Source: Bacteroidia bacterium (GTDB lineage: Bacteria > Bacteroidota > Bacteroidia > 2-12-FULL-35-15). From it: a DNA stretch of 64,000 nt. Made by a program: the position numbers and the translations under genes. Below are positions 37,375 to 45,156 of this stretch, one piece after another. The DNA lies in contig JAGVJJ010000010.1 in the NCBI GenBank assembly GCA_020051175.1, positions 58,089-122,088 of the forward strand, in the 5' to 3' direction. Each line of letters begins with the position of its first letter. The stretch's first letter is position 1. The notes beneath the pieces are model-generated. The model did no database searches, was not told the origin of the DNA, and was given only the letters and a program-made list of their open reading frames with translations.

Positions 37375-37974
37375 ATGAAAAGTAAATGTGTTTATATCCT
37401 GTTTTTGACATGTGTTTTATCCCTTGGTGCCAATGCCCAAGGTAAAAAAGATGTGAAGAAAAATAAGATTAAATCTATTACAGAGATTGTTACCACAACA
37501 GAAAACGGTAAAGAAATTACATATAAAGCCTATTACATTGCCTTCAATAAAGATGGCGAAGTAACGGAGGAAACAGAGTATTACAGCAACGGGACCATTA
37601 AAAAGAAAGAAACCACAAAGTACGATGCAAACGATAACAAGGTGGAAGAAACTTTTTACCAGAAGAAAAACCCTAAATCAGACGATGAATCCGAAGCGCT
37701 CATAAACCAGAAAATTGTTTATAAATACAATGTGCACAACGACAAAGTTGAAGAGGACGAAATAGACGCAAGCACCGGTAAAATAATTAAAATGCAACTT
37801 TTCCTTTACAACAGCAAAGGAGAAAGAAATATTGAAGAAACGTATGACGCAAACAAAAAACTGATAAAGAAAGCTCTGTTTACTTACGATAGCAAGGGGT
37901 TAAAGACAGAAAAGAAAGTTTATAATGCAAATAATGTTTTAGAAATGACAAAAAAATATGTTTATGAATTTTAA
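37375..37974 (+). CDS. Secreted protein with YD/RHS-like short repeats, unknown function
   Basis: 199 aa; signal peptide; recurring YDANDNKVEETFY / YNSKGERNIEETYDANKKLIKKALFTYDSKGLKTEKKVYNANN units. Confidence 0.6.
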   Translation: MKSKCVYILFLTCVLSLGANAQGKKDVKKNKIKSITEIVTTTENGKEITYKAYYIAFNKDGEVTEETEYYSNGTIKKKETTKYDANDNKVEETFYQKKNPKSDDESEALINQKIVYKYNVHNDKVEEDEIDASTGKIIKMQLFLYNSKGERNIEETYDANKKLIKKALFTYDSKGLKTEKKVYNANNVLEMTKKYVYEF

Positions 37975-37984
37975 AATTGAAAGT

Positions 37985-38794
37985 ATGAAAACACTGATAG
38001 GAATTTTATTAATGGGTATGATGCTGTTGCCAGCAGTAAGTAGTTTTGCACAAGAAGAGAGCTCCTCCCAATACCAGGAAGAATCTTCGTTAATGGATAA
38101 CTTCAAGAAAAAGAAAAAGGATGTGGAGGAAACATTTTACAACATTCAGGTGGAGCGGCTTTCAGGCAAATTTTTTGTGCGTTTGCTTATCAATTTTGCA
38201 GCAGTACTGATACTGATACGTTTAATTTATTTCCCAAACTATAAAAAGCGGGAGCTGTTTTTTACTTTTTTCGCTTTCAATCTCATCATTTTTATGATAA
38301 CCTACTTTTTAAATAAGGTAGATATGGGTATGGGAGCGGCTTTTGGTCTCTTTGCAGTTTTCTCCATGCTTAGGTACCGAACCGAGAACATATCCGCAAA
38401 GGACATGACCTACCTGTTTTTAGCTATAGCTATCGGACTGATCACAGCTATCAGCAAAGCATCCGCGTTTGAGCTTGGCATCCTGAACGGCATGATATTG
38501 CTCGCCACTTACCTGCTGGAAGGCAGCCTGTTCCTGAGAAGGGAGTATTCACAGTCCATTGAATATGAAAACATTGAAATGATAAAGCCGGAAATGCACC
38601 CTGCACTTATTACCGATTTAAAAGAAAGAACAGGACTAAACATTCACCGCATTGCTATTGGAAAAGTGAATTTCCTGAAAGATACAGCCATGGTGAAACT
38701 GTATTATTATGAGGACAGACCAAAAGAATACCATCATCACCACGTAGCAGAAGCCCCTATCCTTGTAGAAAAGACGGCTATTGTTACTAAATAA
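37985..38794 (+). CDS. DUF4956 domain-containing membrane protein
   Basis: Start at 37985 (MKTLIGILL); MGAAFGLFAVFSMLRYRTENISAKDMTYLFLAIAIGLITAI. Confidence 0.85.
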   Translation: MKTLIGILLMGMMLLPAVSSFAQEESSSQYQEESSLMDNFKKKKKDVEETFYNIQVERLSGKFFVRLLINFAAVLILIRLIYFPNYKKRELFFTFFAFNLIIFMITYFLNKVDMGMGAAFGLFAVFSMLRYRTENISAKDMTYLFLAIAIGLITAISKASAFELGILNGMILLATYLLEGSLFLRREYSQSIEYENIEMIKPEMHPALITDLKERTGLNIHRIAIGKVNFLKDTAMVKLYYYEDRPKEYHHHHVAEAPILVEKTAIVTK

Positions 38795-38810
38795 ATAATC
38801 TGCCTATACC

Positions 38811-39485
38811 GTGAAAAAGAAGCTGTTATATACATTTCTGATTGCCGCCATTTGCATTGCAAATAGCTGCTTTTGCCAGCGGAATGATGCCGGCTTATGG
38901 CTGTCGCTCGAATTAGAGAAGTTGCTGACAAAAAGGCTGTCGCTTGAATTCAGCCATACGGAAAGGATAGCACAGAATATCACACGCTGGGACCTTGCGT
39001 ATTCTGATATAGGGCTATCATATAAGTTTGGAAAACACATCTCCGCTTCGGCCAACTACAGGTATATCAATAAGTTTAATCCCGAACAAGGTGTGGAAAA
39101 CCGCCACCGTTTTTATTGCGACTTGGTACTGAAGCAAAAGCTCAAACCGTTTGAATTTTCGTTGCGACAAAGGTTTCAGAACCAGCTGGAAGATATGCTT
39201 ACAAGTGAAGATGGGCTTGTGCCACAATATTACACACGTAGCAAGCTGGCCATAAAGTATGATTTGAAAAGGTTTACCCCCTGCATTGCCTCTGAGCTTT
39301 ATATTAAGCTGGTTCCGGGCGATCAGCCACTGCCCAACAGGTACAGGCTGTTTGGAGGTTTAAATTATTCTATTAATAAAACAAATGACATAGAAGTATA
39401 TTACCTTTTTGACAGGCGCTTTAACCAGAAAGACCCATTAACAAACTATGTGATTGGGTTGAACTATAAGCATACGTTTTATTAA
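38811..39485 (+). CDS. DUF2490 domain-containing protein (outer-membrane beta-barrel-like)
   Basis: 224 aa, GTG start; GLWLSLELEKLLTKRLSLEFSHTERIAQNITRWDLAYSDIGLSYKFGKHISASANYRYI...RHRFYCDLVLKQKL. Confidence 0.78.
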   Translation: MKKKLLYTFLIAAICIANSCFCQRNDAGLWLSLELEKLLTKRLSLEFSHTERIAQNITRWDLAYSDIGLSYKFGKHISASANYRYINKFNPEQGVENRHRFYCDLVLKQKLKPFEFSLRQRFQNQLEDMLTSEDGLVPQYYTRSKLAIKYDLKRFTPCIASELYIKLVPGDQPLPNRYRLFGGLNYSINKTNDIEVYYLFDRRFNQKDPLTNYVIGLNYKHTFY

Positions 39486-39503
39486 ATAGAAGAATTTAAA
39501 TAT

Positions 39504-39554
39504 AGCCACAGATTCACAGACTAGCCTTTAGCTATTATCTGAGAACCTGTGGCT
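39504..39554. repeat. Dispersed intergenic palindrome family A, copy 3
   Basis: AGCCACAGATTCACAGACTAG ... CTATTATCTGAGAACCTGTGGCT. Confidence 0.75.
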
Positions 39555-39625
39555 ACTTATTTAGCGCTGCCTTTATTACAAATATTTGGTAGTTTGTCTA
39601 AACAACAAAATATTTCCATCGTATA

Positions 39626-39678
39626 TTTCCCGACCACTCGAAATGACCACGCGCTGTCCTTTCGAAATGGTCGGGAAA
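39626..39678. repeat. Dispersed intergenic palindrome family B, copy 1
   Basis: TTTCCCGACCACTCGAAATGACCACGCGCTGTCCTTTCGAAATGGTCGGGAAA; related copy at 61319. Confidence 0.75.
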
Positions 39679-39785
39679 GCGGGTAGCAAATATATTTTTT
39701 TACAAATAATCTGCTTCAAACGGCTAAAAAATCCCTCCCGCCTAAAGGGTGTATCAGAAAAACAATTAACATTCCTAAAATAAGC

Positions 39786-39836
39786 AGCCACAGATTCGCA
39801 GATAAAAGCCCGCGCAAAATCTGTGAATCTGTGGCT
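39786..39836. repeat. Dispersed intergenic palindrome family A, copy 4
   Basis: AGCCACAGATTCGCAGATAAAAGCCCGCGCAAAATCTGTGAATCTGTGGCT. Confidence 0.8.
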
Positions 39837-39855
39837 TAAAAGAATCACACTCAAA

Positions 39856-40653
39856 TCAGGCTATCGTAACCTGATTTTTACCGCTGTAATCATTAATCCT
39901 ATTGATATACCTCAGGTTCGGCTTGAAATTATTTTGCTTGACATCATAAAGAAAAATAACTCCAAAGCAATATTTACTGATAGAGCCCGGACGAACATGG
40001 TTATCTTTCATAAGCTTAATGAATGGCGAAGGCGAAAGCTTTTCCTGCTTTACTTCCGCTATAACCACGTTAGGAAGGTTCTTTTCGGCAGCATCGTTTT
40101 TAAACTGCAGATTGATATCCAGTGTAAGCCTTTCTTTGGAACGTTTGTTCACCAGGGTAATCCGGGAACAGTTGGACCATAATTTAGGGTACAGGTTGCC
40201 TGCAGGATAATGCGTATTTTCATTCAAAAACTGCTCTGCCTTGTCTTTTATCACAAAGTCGGTTTCTTTACGTTTGATGCGGTTTTTAATGGTCCGGCCC
40301 TTATTGTTCTTGAATTTTATCTCGAAATAATGCAGGTTGGAATCTACATAAATGCGGTGACGTATTTTATAGCGGCTCGGGCGGCCGCGGTGGTGCTCCA
40401 TGTACATCTTAAAATCAGGCGTATCAAAGTAAAGGGTTTCGTACCTGCTGGCACGTATGCCGTTTATTTCCAATATCCTGTAATCGTCACGAATCTGGTT
40501 TAAAAAGCCCTGTAACTGGTCATAACGGAATACAAACTTTGTATCCGTCCTGTTCATCAGCGAAACATTTTCCATCTCATTCAGGCTGATGGGCTCAAAT
40601 GTTGCAAGGGTTGAATTTATTGTGTTGCTGTAGGTTTCCATTTTAGCTTTCAA
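39856..40653 (-). CDS. VTC-domain polyphosphate polymerase-like protein
   Basis: ~261-265 aa (start 40653 or 40641); NRTDTKFVFRYDQL, ASRYETLYFDTPDFKMYMEHHRGRPSRYKIRHRIYVDSNLHYFEIKFKNNKGRTIKNRI. Confidence 0.87.
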   Translation of the reverse strand: MKAKMETYSNTINSTLATFEPISLNEMENVSLMNRTDTKFVFRYDQLQGFLNQIRDDYRILEINGIRASRYETLYFDTPDFKMYMEHHRGRPSRYKIRHRIYVDSNLHYFEIKFKNNKGRTIKNRIKRKETDFVIKDKAEQFLNENTHYPAGNLYPKLWSNCSRITLVNKRSKERLTLDINLQFKNDAAEKNLPNVVIAEVKQEKLSPSPFIKLMKDNHVRPGSISKYCFGVIFLYDVKQNNFKPNLRYINRINDYSGKNQVTIA

Positions 40654-41602
40654 TTAAAATAGTTGATACATCCTGGTTCCACACCAGTGAGGCAGCACCC
40701 AGGATAGCCACTTTATTTTCTTCCAGGTGCGAAGGCAGGATTTGAATTTTATTTTTATAAATGGTCAGCAGGTTTTTCTCAAAATGGCGTATGGTAGGCT
40801 CAAATAAAAGATTTTTGGCATTTGCAAGGCCACCAAACAGGAATATGGCTTTAGGACTGGTGTATGCAACACTGTTTGCCAGCGCGTGGCCCAGTATTTC
40901 GCCTGTAAATTCAAAAGCCCTTAAAGCCAGGGCATCCCCTTCACTTGCAGCTTTGCAAATATCAGCCGACTGCAATTTGTCCTTATCTTTTTCGAGCACA
41001 CTCTTCTCCCCCCTGCTTATCCAGTTATAAACTGTTCGTTTAATACCAGTTGCAGACACGTATGTTTCAAGGCAGCCCTTACGGCCGCAGCCGCAGGTCC
41101 TGCCATTACGTATCACCATTACGTGCCCCAGCTCTGCAGCCAGCCCATCGTGGCCATATATCAGCTGGCCATTGGAAACAATGCCGCTTCCAAGGCCGGT
41201 GCCAAGTGTTACAAAAATAAAATCACGTATTTTTTTTGCACCTCCAAAAAGCATTTCGCCTATGGCTGCTGCATTGGCATCGTTTGTAAGAATGCAAGGC
41301 ACACCAGTTTTCTGTTCAAACATACTGGCCAAAGGCACTATGCCCTGCCAGGGCAGGTTGGGCGCATATTCAATAGTACCTTTGTAAAAATTACCATTGG
41401 CCACACCAATTCCAATACCAATCAATTGATGATTAGGCTGCAGTAACCTCAGAATCCTTTTGGATAATTCTTCTACAAAATAAACAGGATCGGTAAAACC
41501 CTTTGTAGGAAGGCAGCCTACCTCGCTGCAAACACCTTGTTCATCCACAAGTCCGAACTTTGTGTTTGTACCACCTATATCAATGCCGGCTACGACTTTC
41601 AT
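40643..41602 (-). CDS. ROK family protein (sugar kinase)
   Basis: MKVVAGIDIGGTNTKFGLVDEQG; TNDANAAAIGEMLFGGAKKIRDFIFVTLGTGLGSGIV; zinc motif CGCGRKGCLETYVS. Confidence 0.92.
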   Translation of the reverse strand: MKVVAGIDIGGTNTKFGLVDEQGVCSEVGCLPTKGFTDPVYFVEELSKRILRLLQPNHQLIGIGIGVANGNFYKGTIEYAPNLPWQGIVPLASMFEQKTGVPCILTNDANAAAIGEMLFGGAKKIRDFIFVTLGTGLGSGIVSNGQLIYGHDGLAAELGHVMVIRNGRTCGCGRKGCLETYVSATGIKRTVYNWISRGEKSVLEKDKDKLQSADICKAASEGDALALRAFEFTGEILGHALANSVAYTSPKAIFLFGGLANAKNLLFEPTIRHFEKNLLTIYKNKIQILPSHLEENKVAILGAASLVWNQDVSTILIES

Positions 41603-41644
41603 GATTAAAGCCAATAAATAGTTCTTTCAGGGTTTATTAACACG

Positions 41645-42022
41645 TTAACTAACGGCTTTATGCTGCTGTAACTCAATTTGCTGGATCAGGCTGAGCAGCG
41701 TATCAAACTGGATTGGCTTTTTAACAAAAAAGCCAAAGTTGATGTTCAGCTTTTTTAACATTTCATCTGCTTCACCCAGAGAGGACATAACAATTACGGG
41801 AGTGTCAAGCGACATGAAATTTTCCCGGATACTTAAAAAAGTAACACCGGAAATTATGGGCATCATCAGATCGCAGATGAGCAGGTCAAAATGATTGTCC
41901 ATAACCATGTCCACAGCTTTGCTCCCATTGCCTGCGGTTTTTACATTGTGGCCTTTGGCAGTTAATTTAAATGCCAGGGCCGTTAATGTAATTTCATCGT
42001 CTTCTATTATCAAGATATCCAT
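41645..42022 (-). CDS. Single-domain response regulator
   Basis: 125 aa; DILIIEDDEITLTALAFKL...FDLLICDLMMPIISG...PVIVMSS...FFVKKPIQ. Confidence 0.92.
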   Translation of the reverse strand: MDILIIEDDEITLTALAFKLTAKGHNVKTAGNGSKAVDMVMDNHFDLLICDLMMPIISGVTFLSIRENFMSLDTPVIVMSSLGEADEMLKKLNINFGFFVKKPIQFDTLLSLIQQIELQQHKAVS

Positions 42023-42239
42023 TTTATTTCCTCCTATATGTTTAATTAGAAAATTACTTTTTAGTCGGGGTTAACAGTTATATGATTGTGTTAAAAATGT
42101 GCTAAACATCCGTTTTTGAAGAACCACTTTGTATTGAATACCCATAGTTTATAAGCACTCTATGCAAAACTAATCCTGCAACCGTATTATTTATTTTAAT
42201 TTCGTCAGTCACTCTTTTCAAATCGCTTAAATACTCTAT

Positions 42240-42545
42240 TTAGTGGCTATCCGCAACCTTGGTTTCCCTTGATTTGTCAGATATCTTTTGTATGCCGGTT
42301 AAAAAGGTTTCAAGCTTTCGTTGCAGTTGAACACTATCTATAGTACCGGTTTTGTATTGCCCGAACAACTGCTGAATATAATGGGTACTGAATTTGACCA
42401 TGGGTGCGGGCTGACTTTCAAACAGTGTTTTGTATTCACCAAAATCGGAAGGGCTTACTTTCTCTATTGCCAGCACCATCCATGTGGAAAAAATGAGGCT
42501 GAAAACAAAAAACAAAGGCTTTAAAATAAATGTATAGTCTTTCAT
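42240..42545 (-). CDS. Small membrane-anchored hypothetical protein
   Basis: 101 aa; N-terminal TM; ends 2 nt upstream of the GT2 stop, same strand. Confidence 0.5.
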   Translation of the reverse strand: MKDYTFILKPLFFVFSLIFSTWMVLAIEKVSPSDFGEYKTLFESQPAPMVKFSTHYIQQLFGQYKTGTIDSVQLQRKLETFLTGIQKISDKSRETKVADSH

Positions 42546-42546
42546 T

Positions 42547-44376
42547 TTATTGCTGATTTATGTTAGTTAATTCAAGTGGTTTCCAGTAGGCTGCACGAAC
42601 CATAATACTCAATGAAATGATATTGAAGATGCACCAGAATGTATTTGCTGCAAAACCTGAAGCGGTAGGATGTATCCCTCTCACTACAAGTATGGCATTA
42701 TAAATTATGCCTATAAGCGTTATTGCAATAATGATAAGGTGCGGCATAATATGCTGCATGTTTTTTCCGAATGCTTTTCCCTTTGGAGTTACATTGAACT
42801 TTACTTCTTTACCCCGTATAACCGATAGAAGGGCCATTAGCATGAACCAGAAGCTGGAGATGTAATATTGGTCCCCGCGTTTGGTGGAGATCCCCCAGCA
42901 CCCCAGCATTATGGTGAGTGTATTCATGATCTGGAATGGAAGAAAATATTTAAAAAAATCAAAACTATAAGCTGTAACCGGCAGGGACAGTGTAAAGAAG
43001 AATACAACAGGACTAAGCAGGAATACAAGGATCCAGAGCGGGGCAAAATACGACCAGATGGTAGTGAAATACGATATTTTCTGCCAGGTGGAAAGCCCTT
43101 TTTTGAAAACCGGGTTGTCGCGGAAAGCAATGTCGAGCGAGCCGGCTGCATAGCGCTGGTGCTGCTTTATCCAGCTGTCCAAATCCTGGGTTGACAGCAT
43201 TTTGCATTCTATATCCGGGTGCTGCACGCTTTCCCAACGGTTTTCCTTATCGGCATGAAGTACGATGGAAGTATAGATATCTTCAGAAGCATGGAATTTA
43301 AAAGGAATAATTTCCTGCTCCAGCACCAGCTTTTTTTTCTGAGCTTCAATGGTACGGTTATCGGCATGTTTGGTGATGAGCTCATCCTCCACCCTTTTTA
43401 TTTCGTGGGCAAAATCTTTTACAGCAAGGTTCATGATAGCTTCCCTGCGGTGGATAGAGCCTGCACCGCAGCAGAAGGCGGCATTGTAATAATTCCTTTT
43501 ACGAAGGATAACATCATAAAACAGGCGGGGATCATTCCCAAAAATGTCTTCGTTGATTTTTATTTTTCCAAAAACCGCATCCAGCCCTTTTCTCAGCGTT
43601 TTGTTCCTGATGTTGAAACGGGCAATGAAATGAACGCTTAGTTTTTCGGGCTCGCTGGTATCGTAAAACCATTGTGGAGTTTGCACCCAGGCCACACGTT
43701 CCCTGCGGAAGTAGCCGGTTGTATTTACCAAGAAATTCGGGAACGGACGGGTGTCGGCATCTAAAATGGCAAAAAGATCACCCGTTGTGTGATCCAATGC
43801 ATTTTTGAGGTTTCCGGCTTTGTAGCCTTTGTTGTGTTCCCTTATTTTATACTCTACTCCTTCCTGTTCGGCTACCACCTTCATGTTTTCTTTTGCCGGG
43901 TCACGGCCATCCCTCCTGCCATCGTCAAGAACATGGATTTTTATCTCCACATCGGGATAAGGATATATCATTTTTTTTGCATCAATTATGCTCAGCCGCA
44001 CCAGCTCCACATCTTCATTGTAGGTAGCAATAAAAACATCGATTTTTACCGGCCTGTCCGGCCGGCCTTGTAAATCTTCAATCTCCGAAAGGTAACGGAC
44101 AGGTGGGGTTTTAGGAGGATCTTTATACGACCAGAAATTGACCACCACCAGAATGGTGCTTACAAAGCTCAATGTTTCTGCCACCACCAGCGGTATGGCA
44201 AACCAAAGCGCATCAGGGTTAAGCGAATATCGCCACCTCCAGTTGAGATAGGCAATACCCAGCACAATGGTAACAATACCAAAAAACTGGAACAAAATTG
44301 TTCTGTATTTATTATCGGATATAGCCGGATACGGCTTTCTATCCTCAAATTTTTCAAAATAAAATTGATTCGCCAC
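42547..44376 (-). CDS. Family 2 glycosyltransferase, cellulose synthase catalytic subunit-like
   Basis: 609 aa; TM-rich; VDVFIATYNEDVELVRLSI-like start (DVFIATYNED), AILDADTRPFPNFL, VQTPQWFYD, WIKQHQRYAAGSLDI (Q/RxxRW-like). Confidence 0.87.
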   Translation of the reverse strand: MANQFYFEKFEDRKPYPAISDNKYRTILFQFFGIVTIVLGIAYLNWRWRYSLNPDALWFAIPLVVAETLSFVSTILVVVNFWSYKDPPKTPPVRYLSEIEDLQGRPDRPVKIDVFIATYNEDVELVRLSIIDAKKMIYPYPDVEIKIHVLDDGRRDGRDPAKENMKVVAEQEGVEYKIREHNKGYKAGNLKNALDHTTGDLFAILDADTRPFPNFLVNTTGYFRRERVAWVQTPQWFYDTSEPEKLSVHFIARFNIRNKTLRKGLDAVFGKIKINEDIFGNDPRLFYDVILRKRNYYNAAFCCGAGSIHRREAIMNLAVKDFAHEIKRVEDELITKHADNRTIEAQKKKLVLEQEIIPFKFHASEDIYTSIVLHADKENRWESVQHPDIECKMLSTQDLDSWIKQHQRYAAGSLDIAFRDNPVFKKGLSTWQKISYFTTIWSYFAPLWILVFLLSPVVFFFTLSLPVTAYSFDFFKYFLPFQIMNTLTIMLGCWGISTKRGDQYYISSFWFMLMALLSVIRGKEVKFNVTPKGKAFGKNMQHIMPHLIIIAITLIGIIYNAILVVRGIHPTASGFAANTFWCIFNIISLSIMVRAAYWKPLELTNINQQ

Positions 44377-44389
44377 CCACTAATGAATT

Positions 44390-44815
44390 TTATGAAAAAT
44401 GAAAAACCGAATCCAGGCCCATGGAGATAAACTTGTTCTTGATGTTTTCTTTCACATTCACAAATTTTACCTCAATGCCTTCTTTCAACAGGTCTTTTAG
44501 TATATCGATCAGGTTTGCAATGCCTGTATTATTTATAAAACTTACATTCTTGAAATCAAAGTACTGCACCCCCTGAACATACATACCCGAAAGCGCACTG
44601 GTAACATAATGCCCCCTCAGCTGAAAAATTTCCTCTGGCTTAACTCCCTCATGGCCTGTTGAAGTATCCTTGGCTGTGGCATTTTTTTTTGCACTGTTGA
44701 TTGTATCGTCCAGCACCTGGCTGTTTTGGTTTGTTTCCATCGAAACATTAATTACCGGAATAACATCTGGATGTGTATCGCTGGTTTCCAGTGTTGCATC
44801 TGTGATCGTTTCCAT
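44390..44815 (-). CDS. STAS-domain protein (anti-sigma factor antagonist-like)
   Basis: Start METITDATLE at 44815; FQLRGHYVTSALSGMYVQGVQYFDFKNVSFINNTGIANLIDILKDLLKEGIEVKFVNVKENIKNKFISMGLDSVF. Confidence 0.7.
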   Translation of the reverse strand: METITDATLETSDTHPDVIPVINVSMETNQNSQVLDDTINSAKKNATAKDTSTGHEGVKPEEIFQLRGHYVTSALSGMYVQGVQYFDFKNVSFINNTGIANLIDILKDLLKEGIEVKFVNVKENIKNKFISMGLDSVFHFS

Positions 44816-44991
44816 AGTTTGTTTAATGCTTATTGCTTTTTCTATAACAAAGCTATAACAGCCGTACAGGACCTGTTGTAATTTTCGTTCATTACATATT
44901 TCCGGTAGCTGAATCAGAAAAATCACAGGTATGTACCTCGGGGCAAGCTCCGAACCCTTATTCCGCCCCAAGGAGGGGGGGTATTATACCT

Positions 44992-45050
44992 TCCGCCCCT
45001 GGCGGGATTGTTCGACTTGCAATTTTCACTGCTCCGCCTCTGGCGGATTG
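44992..45050. repeat. Tandem-spaced short GC-rich palindromes upstream of pheT
   Basis: TCCGCCCCTGGCGGGATTG (44992-45010) and TCCGCCTCTGGCGGATTG (45033-45050). Confidence 0.5.
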
Positions 45051-45118
45051 CAAAAATTGAGTCTCACAAATAAAGCCCGGTTTTATCCGGCCATACCTGC
45101 TGTTCATGATTATTTTAG

Positions 45119-45126
45119 TATGTTTG
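45119..45126 (+). promoter_or_regulatory. Putative -7 element (TATGTTTG) for pheT
   Basis: TATGTTTG 30 bp upstream of the pheT ATG. Confidence 0.35.
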
Positions 45127-45156
45127 CAGAAGTAATAAATAGAGCAAAAATTCAAA

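Noticed and set aside
43219-43641. 140-aa plus-strand ORF opposite the GT2 gene
   Set aside because: Antisense to strongly conserved glycosyltransferase coding sequence; no recognisable domain.
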